7,104 bases of DNA from Desulfobulbaceae bacterium (GCA_027011235.1 JALVAI010000336.1:1-7104); one strand, 5' to 3'; numbered from the stretch's first letter, positions 1 to 7,016 are shown. Notes: generated from the sequence alone by a model not told the origin. Translations and numbers: made by a program.

Positions 1-412
1 CTCCCCAGTAGTAGAGCAGGGTCGACAAGATACCCCGATTGGTGGCCATGAGCGAATTTTTCACCTTGTGCGGGTCCGCCGGATGGCATCCCTCGATGCC
101 GCAGGTCTTTTCCACCACCCGCAGGTCGCCGGGATTGAGTACCATACCCTTATGGGCCTTTTTCTTGTCAACGGCCAGGGCATCCCCGAGATGACAGGGC
201 GAGCAGCCAATCACTGCGGCATCATGGGCCGCATCAAGACGGACGTCCCGGTGGCAGGTCAAACACATCTCCACGTATCCGGCCGTGGTCACGGCCAGCT
301 GTTGCGGTCGTGGTGTCCGCTCTTCCCGGTAGAAGAGATAGACAAGGAGCATAAAGAGAAAGGGGATGAGAATAAGGGCGGCAATAAGCCTGCGGGGTGG
401 TTTAGCGGCCAT
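1..412 (-). CDS. Membrane-anchored multiheme cytochrome c, 3' end cut off by window edge
   Basis: Translating the minus strand from the ATG at 412-410 gives 137 residues before the window ends. The protein opens with a short basic segment (KPPRR), then a hydrophobic helix at about residues 9-28, likely an uncleaved signal anchor. The rest would face the periplasm. Three heme c sites are visible: CLTCH (50-54), CSPCH (70-74) and CGIEGCH (104-110). The last is the CX4CH variant known from some multiheme cytochromes such as cytochrome c3. Further His residues could be distal ligands. The role inferred is electron transfer at the inner membrane or periplasm; the partner is unknown. A TGAGGA sequence overlapping the nadE stop, 12 nt upstream, supports this start and co-transcription with nadE. 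The class (NapC/NirT, c3 or other) cannot be set without the missing C-terminus. Confidence 0.85.
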   Translation of the reverse strand, partial: MAAKPPRRLIAALILIPFLFMLLVYLFYREERTPRPQQLAVTTAGYVEMCLTCHRDVRLDAAHDAAVIGCSPCHLGDALAVDKKKAHKGMVLNPGDLRVVEKTCGIEGCHPADPHKVKNSLMATNRGILSTLLYYWG

Positions 413-424
413 GGATAATCATCC

Positions 425-2053
425 TCATTCACGAAATCCCTGGGCAATCGGGTAGCGACGGCCGTAGCCAAAGGCCTTGGAGGTGACCTTGAGGCCTATG
501 GGCGCCTGGCGTCTTTTGTACTCATTGCGCTTTATGCGGCCGATAACATCCCGAACAACGCTGCGCTCAAATCCCCGGGCAACCAGTTCATCCACCCCTA
601 AGGATTCCTCGAGATACCCCTGCAACAAGGGGTCAAGCACTTCATAGGGCGGCAGATCATCCTGGTCCTTTTGATCGGGTTTTAGTTCCGCCGACGGCGG
701 TCTGGTGATAATCCGCTCGGGAATAACTTCACCATCGCTATTAAATAGCTGCGCCAGCTCATAGACCATGACCTTGGGGACATCGGCAAGCACGGCAAGG
801 CCGCCGTTCATGTCGCCGTACAGGGTGCAGTAGCCCACGGCCATCTCTGACTTATTACCGGTTGACAGGAGAAGATGGCCCATCTTGTTGGAATAGGCCA
901 TCAGAATCGTTCCCCTGATCCGCGCCTGCAGGTTCTGCTCGGTAACATCTTCATCCATGCCGCCCAAAAGGGGCGCCAGGATATCGGTAAAGGCCTGCAT
1001 TGCCCCGGCTATGGGCAGAATTTCAAAACCGCAGCCGAGATTTTTTGCCAGTGCGCGGGCATCATCAATGGACATCTGTGATGTATAGGGAGAAGGCAGG
1101 GCCAGACAGGCGACCTTGTCCGCTCCCAGGGCCCGACAGGCAATGGCTGCGGTAACCGCCGAATCTATACCGCCGGACAGACCGATCACCGCCCGTTGAA
1201 AGCCGATCTTTCCCATGTAATCCCGCAGCCCCAGGGTCAGGGCCTCGAGAACCTGGCCGGTCGTGTCCGTTGGCGCCGGCCGATCGACCTGGGGATGCCA
1301 GTCTTCACTGTCAACAATTACAAGATCCTCGGCAAACCCTCTGCCGGCCGCCCGCACCTTGCCGGCCCCATCCATGACCAGGGAATGACCGTCAAAAATC
1401 AGTTCATCCTGGCCGCCGACCTGGTTGACATAGAGAAGCGGCAGCTTATGCCGCCGACAAAGCGACGAAAACACCTGCTGCCGCTGGCCAAGTTTGCCGT
1501 GGTGATAGGGCGAGGCGGAAATATTGATCAGAAAATCGGGTTTCATGTCATGCCTGGCAAGGGTCGCCACCGGATCGATGGGATATTTCCCCTGCTCCTG
1601 CCAGATATCCTCGCACACGGATAACCCGATGGTATGACCCTGGAAGGAAAAGGGCAGTGCAGCCGGGCCCGGCTCAAAGTAGCGGCACTCGTCAAAGACA
1701 TCATAGGTGGGAAGGAGCTGTTTACGCGCCCGGTACAGGACCCTGCCCCCATCAATGAAAAAGGCCGAATTGTACAGCGGCTTGCCGGGACCACTCCTGC
1801 GCTCAAGGACGCCGAGCACGCAGCCGATACCATGCACCTCATGCACCAGCCGGGCAAGGGCCCGGTCATGGGCCTCAAGAAAGGAGAAACGTTCAAGCAG
1901 ATCACGGGGCGGATATCCGCAAAGCGTCAGCTCCGGGAAAACAGCAAGCCGGCAGCCGGCAGCCCGGGCCGATTCAAGACTGTCCAGGACCTTGTCCAGG
2001 TTGGCATCAAAGGCCCCGATCACGGGATTTATTTGAACAAGAGCGATCTTCAC
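425..2053 (-). CDS. nadE: Glutamine-dependent NAD+ synthetase
   Basis: This 542-aa enzyme is predicted to make NAD+ from deamido-NAD+, ATP and glutamine, the last step of NAD biosynthesis, in the cytoplasm. Residues 1 to about 255 are a nitrilase-type glutaminase domain with the expected Glu-Lys-Cys triad: E41 (FPELTLCGYPP), K111 (RKQLLPTYDVFDE) and C147 (SVCEDIW). Residues from about 265 form the ATP-pyrophosphatase synthetase domain, with the P-loop SGGIDS at 293-298, STGNKSE at 397-403 and GYCTLYGDMNGG at 407-418. The C-terminus (KRRQAPIGLKVTSKAFGYGRR) is typical, and the length fits the two-domain bacterial form. The start is GTG at 2053-2051. No ATG lies in frame upstream before a stop, and MKIALVQINP matches the family N-terminus, but no clear Shine-Dalgarno precedes it. 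A cytochrome gene follows 12 nt downstream. Confidence 0.97.
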   Translation of the reverse strand: MKIALVQINPVIGAFDANLDKVLDSLESARAAGCRLAVFPELTLCGYPPRDLLERFSFLEAHDRALARLVHEVHGIGCVLGVLERRSGPGKPLYNSAFFIDGGRVLYRARKQLLPTYDVFDECRYFEPGPAALPFSFQGHTIGLSVCEDIWQEQGKYPIDPVATLARHDMKPDFLINISASPYHHGKLGQRQQVFSSLCRRHKLPLLYVNQVGGQDELIFDGHSLVMDGAGKVRAAGRGFAEDLVIVDSEDWHPQVDRPAPTDTTGQVLEALTLGLRDYMGKIGFQRAVIGLSGGIDSAVTAAIACRALGADKVACLALPSPYTSQMSIDDARALAKNLGCGFEILPIAGAMQAFTDILAPLLGGMDEDVTEQNLQARIRGTILMAYSNKMGHLLLSTGNKSEMAVGYCTLYGDMNGGLAVLADVPKVMVYELAQLFNSDGEVIPERIITRPPSAELKPDQKDQDDLPPYEVLDPLLQGYLEESLGVDELVARGFERSVVRDVIGRIKRNEYKRRQAPIGLKVTSKAFGYGRRYPIAQGFRE

Positions 2054-2148
2054 TAAGGGGAAACAAAAAATAATTTGGATTCCGAGTTGAGCGATTCAGG
2101 GAGAATAATCCGACATCCTAAAATACCCGCTCCCGGGCAAAACGCCAT

Positions 2149-2182
2149 AAAAAAATCCCGGCAACGCAAAGGTTACCGGGAT
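2149..2182 (-). terminator. Intrinsic terminator downstream of the cold-shock gene
   Basis: Positions 2155-2165 pair with 2172-2182: seven pairs (ATCCCGG with CCGGGAT), one C/A mismatch, then three more pairs, closing a six-base loop (2166-2171). Read on the minus strand, the stem runs straight into seven T at 2155-2149. This is a standard Rho-independent terminator for transcripts coming from csp. It leaves nadE, starting about 95 nt further on, dependent on read-through or its own promoter. Confidence 0.85.
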
Positions 2183-2187
2183 TACCC

Positions 2188-2211
2188 AAGGAGAAACCGC
2201 AGCCTCTCCTT
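2188..2211 (-). other. Middle hairpin of the csp 3' UTR
   Basis: AAGGAGA (2188-2194) is perfectly complementary to TCTCCTT (2205-2211) around a ten-base loop. On the csp mRNA the stem holds a Shine-Dalgarno-like AAGGAGA and its complement. It sits 5 nt from the terminator stem and 3 nt from the next hairpin. No open reading frame follows the SD-like sequence at a usable distance, so it is more likely structural than a ribosome site. Confidence 0.5.
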
Positions 2212-2214
2212 TAA

Positions 2215-2243
2215 CTCCCGCTACCGGTCAACCGGTACGGGAG
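2215..2243 (-). other. Stable hairpin directly after the csp stop codon
   Basis: CTCCCG (2215-2220) pairs with CGGGAG (2238-2243), and TACCGGT (2222-2228) pairs with ACCGGTA (2231-2237), with one bulged C at 2221 and a minimal CA loop. That gives 13 pairs, 9 nt past the csp stop codon. No T-tract follows on either strand, so by itself it is not a canonical terminator. It could protect the mRNA 3' end or act together with the two hairpins that follow. Confidence 0.6.
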
Positions 2244-2252
2244 GTGTTGAGC

Positions 2253-2453
2253 TTACATCTTCTGTACGTTTGCGGCAGCAGGACCCTTGGGGCCGTCAAC
2301 CACCTCAAACTCTACCTTGTCACCTTCATTCAATGTCTTGAATCCACTTCCCTGGATAGCTGAATAATGGACAAACACATCTTTCCCGTCTTCCTGCTCA
2401 ATAAAACCAAAACCCTTGGATTCATTGAACCACTTTACTGTTCCTTGTAACAT
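2253..2453 (-). CDS. csp: Cold-shock domain protein, CspA family
   Basis: The 66-aa protein is a complete single cold-shock domain, the normal length for this family. RNP1 is visible as KGFGFI (residues 13-18) and RNP2 as VFVHY (26-30), with the surface aromatics W8, F9, F15, F17, F27, H29, Y30 and F38 that stack on single-stranded nucleic acid. The expected role is as an RNA chaperone that keeps mRNA unfolded, or as a transcription antiterminator. Whether this paralog is cold-induced or constitutive cannot be told from the protein. The ATG at 2453-2451 is preceded by GGGAGC four nt upstream and AAGGAGAA further up, either of which could serve as ribosome binding site. It stands alone between lnt and nadE, with its own long leader and a strong terminator, so it is probably monocistronic. 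Confidence 0.97.
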   Translation of the reverse strand: MLQGTVKWFNESKGFGFIEQEDGKDVFVHYSAIQGSGFKTLNEGDKVEFEVVDGPKGPAAANVQKM

Positions 2454-2631
2454 TGCTCCCGTGTTCTCCTTAATATGAGCTGAATGTTCTGGATGACGCG
2501 TAAGGCTTCAAGGTAACAAAAACAGAACCATACCTGATGGTGTCTTTACTTCTCTACAGCACTACGCATTTATACTATGTGTGAAACATAACAGAAGAAA
2601 CAGAAAAAAAACAAGAAAATTTATTTTTTTT
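2454..2631 (-). promoter_or_regulatory. Upstream region and leader of csp with probable -10 box
   Basis: On the minus strand a TATAAA (+ strand 2569-2574) is a good -10 match. It predicts a start near 2562 and a leader of about 110 nt, in keeping with the long leaders known for cspA-type genes. I find no good -35 at 16-18 bp. Instead, A8 (2604-2611), AAAATTT (2616-2622) and T8 (2624-2631) lie where an UP element would sit, about 42-69 bp upstream of the predicted start. The Shine-Dalgarno region is AAGGAGAA (+ strand 2464-2471) followed by GGGAGC. I do not see a convincing cold-box match. The promoter is inferred. Confidence 0.4.
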
Positions 2632-2674
2632 ATCAACTATTTTGGTAGAGAAATCCATTATCCACCAATCCCTG

Positions 2675-2692
2675 TTCCGGCATGGGCCGGAA
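2675..2692 (-). other. Hairpin just after the lnt stop codon
   Basis: TTCCGGC (2675-2681) and GCCGGAA (2686-2692) form a perfect seven-pair stem around a four-base loop, about 10 nt past the lnt stop. Read leftward, the sequence after the stem is not T-rich; the T run lies on the 5' side of the stem. It therefore resembles an mRNA 3'-end stem or a weak terminator rather than a textbook intrinsic one. It may mark the end of the corC-lnt transcript. Confidence 0.45.
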
Positions 2693-2701
2693 AAATCCTT
2701 G

Positions 2702-4297
2702 CTACAGTTGCCTTTTCCACCATACAAGCAAGATCGGAACAGCGGCCAGGCACAGACCGCCGAATGCATAGCCGCCACGAACAAAGATCGTCTGCTTGTC
2801 ATAGACAGGAACCTGGGCGGTAATCGCTGCCGGGGTAAATATTTTTGTCTGTTGCACCACCTCTCCCACCGGATCAACAAAACCGCTGATGCCGGTATTG
2901 GCGGCCCGGACAAGGGAACGTTTGTTCTCCACCGCCCGCAGCACGGCCATGGCCATGGACTGATAGGGGGCGCTGGTCCGTCCGTACCAGGCATCATTGG
3001 TCAGATTGACCAGCAGATTGGCGCCAGCCTTTACCTCTTCCCTGGCAATTTTCGGGAATATGGATTCAAAACAGATCAGGATTCCAAGCCGGAGCTGTTT
3101 GCCCACCGCCAGGGGCTTGCTGGAGGTTCCGGCGGTAAAATCACCGATGTTTTCCACCAGCGGCGAGAGAAAGGGAAGAAATTTCCGCAGGGGAACATAC
3201 TCGCCAAAGGGGACAAGATGCTGTTTGGCATGGCTGCCGACAACATGGCCGTTTGGATTTATCAGCAGGGCGCTGTTAAAATAAGCGACCTGCCGTTGTT
3301 GTCCCTTACCCGTTATCGCAAAGGTGGGAGCGCCGGTGAGCAGGTAGAGATTTTCCTTTTCAGCCAGCCTGACGACCCGGGCTGCAAGGGGGTCCTGCTG
3401 CGGATAAAAGGGCAGCGCTGTTTCCGGCCAGACCAGGAGCTCGGTGGTACGGTCCGTTACTGCCTGGCGTGACAGACGCTCATAGGTGGTGATGGTCTGT
3501 TCCTTCTGCATAGAACTCCATTTCTGGTCCTGGGCGATATTTCCCTGGACCACGGAAATTTTTGTCTGCAGGCAGTGACGGAAAAGAGCGGGCATGGTCC
3601 GGAAACGAACCACAGAATAGCCAAAGACAAAGATAAGAAAACAGCAGGCGAGCAGCAGGGCCCGTTTTTCCCGGCGGACATTCCAGTGTACCCGCGACTG
3701 CTGCCGGTCAATAATGGCGACAATAAAACCATTTGCCAGCACCAGGGTAAAGGAAAGCAGATAATGGCCGCCCAGATCGGCGGCCTGCATGAGCAGGGGC
3801 TGGGAATAGAGGCCATAGCCGAGATCAAGCCAGGGAAAACCGGTAAAAAGAAAACCGCGCAGATAATCAAGCCCGACCCACAGTATCGGCGCCGTCCAGA
3901 CCAACGCAGCCACTGACCGCTCCCGGTGCCATGACCGGCCGGCGAGCAGACTGAACAGAAAACAGAACAGGGCGCAATACATTCCCATGTAACCGGCCAG
4001 CAGTACCATTGCGGACACACTCAGCCACGGCGGCAGGCCACCGTACCTGCCCAGGACAACAACGATCCAGTGCAGGGTCAGGATGTGGTAAAGAAAACCG
4101 GTCATAAAGCCCGTGCAGGCGCTGCGCCGCGGCGGCAGGTACAGAACCGCCAGCAGTAACGGGACCAGGGCAAAAAAGAGCAGGGGCCACCAGCCGAAAT
4201 ATCCGGGCATGGCAACAAAAAGCAGGAGAGCGGTACTGATCGAGGCAGCAAGAGAGCGCCACCGGCTCATGCTGACCGATGCGGTGAAACTGGTCAT
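2702..4297 (-). CDS. lnt: Apolipoprotein N-acyltransferase
   Basis: The 531-aa inner-membrane enzyme transfers an acyl chain from phospholipid to the N-terminal diacylglyceryl-cysteine of apolipoproteins, the third step of lipoprotein maturation. Residues 1 to about 235 hold several hydrophobic segments (about 17-55, 62-82, 92-118, 130-152, 177-196 and 212-230). A periplasmic nitrilase-like domain follows, and a final helix lies at about 508-527. The Glu-Lys-Cys triad is visible: E292 (VWPETALPFYP), K358 (AKQHLVPFGEYVP) and C409 (LICFESIFP). E366 and W260 match further essential residues known in E. coli Lnt, while the residue after the catalytic Cys is Phe where E. coli has Tyr. NLTNDAWYG (431-439) is also typical. 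The ATG at 4297-4295 overlaps the corC stop as ATGA, implying translational coupling. Met10 is an alternative start but would lose this coupling. Confidence 0.96.
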   Translation of the reverse strand: MTSFTASVSMSRWRSLAASISTALLLFVAMPGYFGWWPLLFFALVPLLLAVLYLPPRRSACTGFMTGFLYHILTLHWIVVVLGRYGGLPPWLSVSAMVLLAGYMGMYCALFCFLFSLLAGRSWHRERSVAALVWTAPILWVGLDYLRGFLFTGFPWLDLGYGLYSQPLLMQAADLGGHYLLSFTLVLANGFIVAIIDRQQSRVHWNVRREKRALLLACCFLIFVFGYSVVRFRTMPALFRHCLQTKISVVQGNIAQDQKWSSMQKEQTITTYERLSRQAVTDRTTELLVWPETALPFYPQQDPLAARVVRLAEKENLYLLTGAPTFAITGKGQQRQVAYFNSALLINPNGHVVGSHAKQHLVPFGEYVPLRKFLPFLSPLVENIGDFTAGTSSKPLAVGKQLRLGILICFESIFPKIAREEVKAGANLLVNLTNDAWYGRTSAPYQSMAMAVLRAVENKRSLVRAANTGISGFVDPVGEVVQQTKIFTPAAITAQVPVYDKQTIFVRGGYAFGGLCLAAVPILLVWWKRQL

Positions 4298-5130
4298 TGT
4301 TGTTTTTTTATCCGGACTGTTTTGATGCGTCGCTTGTCCGCCGAAATTACGGTGAAGAGAAGCCCGTTGACCACGATCTCGGTGCCACGGGTCGGTACCT
4401 CGCCCAGCCGATGCAGAATCAAACCACCAATGGATTCATAGGGACCATCGGGCAGGCGGCAGGAAAAAAACCGCTCTACTTCCTCTTTATCGATTTTGGC
4501 ATCGACCACGATAATCCCCTCTTCCACCACCCGCAGTTCATTCTCCTCCTGATCATGTTCATCCGCTATTTCGCCAACGATCTCTTCAATGACGTCCTCA
4601 AGGGTAACCAGACCGCGAACACCGCCAAATTCATCGGTAACAATGGCCATATGCGTTTTTTTCTCCTGAAAGATATGCAACAGGTCAATAATCGGCGTTG
4701 ACTCGCTAATAAAAACAGGGGGATGAAAATACCTGCTCAGCTCTTCCTCGAGATGATCACCATTGCCACAAAAGCGCAGCAGATCCTTTGCGTGCAGAAT
4801 ACCGACAACAGTATCCGGGGTGGTGTCATACAACGGAATCCTGGTATATCCCTCTTCAAGCACCAGGCGAATCAGATCAGGTACGGAACTTTTGCGGTCA
4901 GCGGCAACTACTTCCGCCGACGGGGTCATAATTTCCGAGGCCCGGGTTTCACGGAAATCAAAGATGGAACTGATCATCCGCTCTTCATGGCTGGAAATCA
5001 ACCCCTGCTCTTCCCCCTCTTCGAGCAGTTCCTGGATGTCATTTTCCAGTTCCCGGGCGGTATCAGGCGCTCCCCGAAAACGTAAAAAGGATTTCAAGCG
5101 CGCCCATATCCCCTCTGTTTTTTCATCCAT
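4294..5130 (-). CDS. corC: CorC/YbeX-type CBS-domain protein
   Basis: The protein has 278 aa and no membrane segment, so it corresponds to the short soluble CorC/YbeX form and not to the DUF21-containing transporters. An acidic N-terminal helix (about 24-55) leads into the first CBS domain (about 65-125, opening with IMTP at 67-70) and the second (about 133-188, with DEFGG at 166-170 and GLVTLEDVIEEIVGEI at 173-188). The CorC/HlyC transporter-associated domain follows (about 198-276). The family has been linked to magnesium and cobalt efflux in enterobacteria and, through its ybeY-lnt neighbourhood, to ribosome and envelope functions; the exact role here is unknown. An AGGA lies about six nt before the ATG at 5130-5128. 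The gene overlaps lnt by four bases and is probably the first gene of that operon, since the divergent carboxylase lies beyond it. Confidence 0.93.
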   Translation of the reverse strand: MDEKTEGIWARLKSFLRFRGAPDTARELENDIQELLEEGEEQGLISSHEERMISSIFDFRETRASEIMTPSAEVVAADRKSSVPDLIRLVLEEGYTRIPLYDTTPDTVVGILHAKDLLRFCGNGDHLEEELSRYFHPPVFISESTPIIDLLHIFQEKKTHMAIVTDEFGGVRGLVTLEDVIEEIVGEIADEHDQEENELRVVEEGIIVVDAKIDKEEVERFFSCRLPDGPYESIGGLILHRLGEVPTRGTEIVVNGLLFTVISADKRRIKTVRIKKQQ

Positions 5131-5248
5131 GGTTTTCCTGTTTGTTCAGATTCACTTCTTGCCGCCGGCAGCAGGGCGGACCGGACCATCCTGTTATTTT
5201 TCCTTCCCCGTATTATCCGCCCGGACCGTAATGATTGCCGCCTGTAAT

Positions 5249-5277
5249 AATCTACTCCGAGTCATCCCCTGGAACAA
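5249..5277 (-). promoter_or_regulatory. Weak candidate promoter for corC-lnt
   Basis: On the minus strand TTGTTC (+ strand 5272-5277) and TAGATT (5249-5254) are 17 bp apart. They match the sigma-70 consensus at three and four of six positions. Transcription would begin near 5242, leaving a leader of about 110 nt before corC. The match is poor and other AT-rich options exist in the same gap, so this is only the best site I could find. Confidence 0.25.
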
Positions 5278-5425
5278 TGGAATTTCCTGTTCAAGGCAGA
5301 AAGAAACGGCAAACAATGCGCTCAAAAAACCTGCTGATTCCGGAAGGCTCCAACCGGCTCTAATCCAAAAAATTCGCAATATCACAAAGAAAATAACCAC
5401 AAACAAAATTTTTCATTTTCCATCT

Positions 5426-5453
5426 TTGCAAGACGGCATGCTTCGGGTAAAAT
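5426..5453 (+). promoter_or_regulatory. Candidate sigma-70 promoter for the carboxylase gene
   Basis: TTGCAA (5426-5431) and TAAAAT (5448-5453) are separated by 16 bp, matching the consensus at four and five of six positions. They follow an AT-rich stretch. A start near 5460 would give a leader of about 150 nt. No clear operator or terminator-like fold was found in that leader. Confidence 0.45.
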
Positions 5454-5612
5454 AAGAGATTAGTCTTTAGAAAGGGAAAATACTTCTTTCGGAACAGGAG
5501 ACAGGGCCGTGCCACCAGGCCGCCTATTCTGTATTCCCTCATCAATCTTCCATACATCCGGCAGAGAAGTCCACAATCAACCGGAGAGTATGTTCTTCAT
5601 AAGAGGTTTCGC

Positions 5613-7016
5613 GTGCAGGGTAAAGTACTTATCGCCAATCGCGGGGAAATTGCCATCCGCATCATGGAGGCCTGCCGGGATCTGGACCTGGAATATGTCG
5701 TCATCTACACCGATGCCGACCAGGACTCGGAGCATGTCCGCCGCAACCGGACATCCGGGCCGAAACAGAATGCCTGGCGGGTGACCCGATATACCGACGC
5801 CAATGATATCCTGGCCATTGCCGACCATACCGGATGCACGGCCATTCATCCGGGATATGGATTTTTTTCCGAAGATTTTCGTTTTGCCCGCCGGGTGACC
5901 ATCCGGGACCGGCCATTGACGTTCATCGGTCCCAACTGGGAGGTCATCAAAAATCTCGGCGACAAGATCAACACCAAACACGTGGCCAACACCCTCGGTA
6001 TTCCTACCATTCCCGGCACCGATGCTCCTATCTATAATGAAATGGAGGCGGAAGAAATCGCCCAGCATCTTTTTGATGTCCAGGAAGACGACAATATCGA
6101 ACAACCTGCGGTGCTGGTAAAGGCAGCGGCCGGTGGCGGCGGCATGGGCATCGAGGAGGTCACCCAGATCGAGCAGTTCAGGCAGGTCTATCGACGGGTG
6201 CAGAACTATGCCAAACGCCAGTTCGGAGACGGCGGGGTCCTGATCGAGCAGCGGTTGACCGATTACAACCACCTTGAAGTGCAGCTGGTCTGTTCCCGTC
6301 ACAACGAGCGCGTTCATTTCAGCTCACGCAACTGTACCATCCAGTCCACCGGTCGCCAGAAACGCATCGAAGCCGCGCCCGGTTTTGATGATTCCTGCTT
6401 CGAGTATGAATTTGACAGCGCTGCGGTGCTGGAGAACATTGTCGAATATTCGCTCCGACTTGCCGACCATGTCAAGTATGATAACGTGGGCACATGGGAA
6501 TGGATCGTCAGCCGCAGCGGCAAGCCGTATCTGCTCGAAGTCAACACCCGTATCCAGGTTGAAAACGATGTCTCGGCCCGGATCAGTTATTTAAACGGCA
6601 GACATCCAAACCTGATCCGGGAACAGATCAGGCTGGCGCTGGGCGAGCCGATGGGATACAGTCAAAAGGATATCGAATTTCGGGGAGCCAGTATAGAATT
6701 GCGGATCGTGGCGGAAAACCCGGCCCGCGATTTCACCCCCTGGATAGGAACAATTACCCGCTTCCAATTGCCTGCCTACGACTGGTCCGCTGTATATACC
6801 CATGTTCCCGGCGACAGGCCATACCCGATACCAAGCGAATACGACCCCAACCTTGCCCTTGCCCTGGTCTGGGGCGAATCCATGGAACAGGCCAAAGAAC
6901 GGGCAAAACAGTTTATTGACGACACGATTATTGAAGGCGAAAGCAGCTCCGGCGCCCCCATCATCACAAATCTGGACTACCTGCGGGACAATCTCAAACG
7001 TCTGCTTACCTTTTAA
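5613..7016 (+). CDS. Divergent biotin carboxylase (AccC/PycA-type, ATP-grasp)
   Basis: This 467-aa protein has the three-part fold of biotin carboxylases, which use ATP and bicarbonate to carboxylate biotin on a carrier protein. The N-terminal domain opens with KVLIANRGEIAIR and contains AIHPGYGFFSED (78-89). The ATP-grasp part follows with GDK (116-118), K170, the AGGGGMG loop (173-179) and H220. Catalytic residues are kept: E296, E309, NTRIQVE (311-317, including R313 and E317), K250 and R364. Departures from consensus are clear. RDCS-QRRHQK has become RNCTIQSTGRQK, losing a nucleotide-contacting His. QVEHPVTE reads QVENDVSA, the HV..ADE region is replaced by RRNRTSGPKQN, and YDSLIAKL reads YDPNLALAL. 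There is no biotin carrier domain. The start is GTG, supported by AAGAGG seven nt upstream and alignment to the family N-terminus. The carboxyltransferase partner is not in the window. Confidence 0.88.
   Translation: MQGKVLIANRGEIAIRIMEACRDLDLEYVVIYTDADQDSEHVRRNRTSGPKQNAWRVTRYTDANDILAIADHTGCTAIHPGYGFFSEDFRFARRVTIRDRPLTFIGPNWEVIKNLGDKINTKHVANTLGIPTIPGTDAPIYNEMEAEEIAQHLFDVQEDDNIEQPAVLVKAAAGGGGMGIEEVTQIEQFRQVYRRVQNYAKRQFGDGGVLIEQRLTDYNHLEVQLVCSRHNERVHFSSRNCTIQSTGRQKRIEAAPGFDDSCFEYEFDSAAVLENIVEYSLRLADHVKYDNVGTWEWIVSRSGKPYLLEVNTRIQVENDVSARISYLNGRHPNLIREQIRLALGEPMGYSQKDIEFRGASIELRIVAENPARDFTPWIGTITRFQLPAYDWSAVYTHVPGDRPYPIPSEYDPNLALALVWGESMEQAKERAKQFIDDTIIEGESSSGAPIITNLDYLRDNLKRLLTF

Larger units (their letters stand above)
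5131..5612. other. Divergent intergenic region between corC and the carboxylase gene
   Basis: These 482 nt must hold promoters for both directions. The corC-proximal third is GC-rich; the part from about 5360 to 5490 is AT-rich, as expected for control DNA. I see one fair rightward promoter (5426-5453) and one weak leftward one (5249-5277). Small open frames cross the gap, including a 70-codon leftward frame starting with TTG at 5406. None has a good ribosome site or a recognisable product. No tRNA, long repeat or riboswitch was recognised. Confidence 0.6.

Noticed and set aside
68..418. 116-codon plus-strand open frame at the left edge
   Set aside because: The opposite strand encodes three heme-binding motifs and a membrane anchor in one frame, which is far stronger evidence.
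2188..2211. SD-like AAGGAGA downstream of csp as the start of a small gene
   Set aside because: No start codon with a sustained reading frame follows at suitable spacing on either strand, and the sequence is one arm of a hairpin.
2642..3472. 276-codon plus-strand open frame inside lnt
   Set aside because: It is antisense to conserved Lnt catalytic sequence, with low-complexity composition and no family resemblance.
5194..5406. Possible small membrane protein of 70 codons upstream of corC on the minus strand
   Set aside because: It needs a TTG start, has no good ribosome site, covers the likely promoter region, and only its first 14 or so residues are hydrophobic.
4763..5455. 230-codon plus-strand open frame across corC and the intergenic gap
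   Set aside because: Most of it is antisense to the CBS domains of corC, the tail crosses AT-rich control DNA, and the product is Ser/Arg-rich with no domain.
5577..6317. 246-codon open frame on the minus strand opposite the carboxylase
   Set aside because: It lies antisense to a well-supported conserved gene, and its protein has no recognisable domain. It follows from the codon pattern of the real gene.
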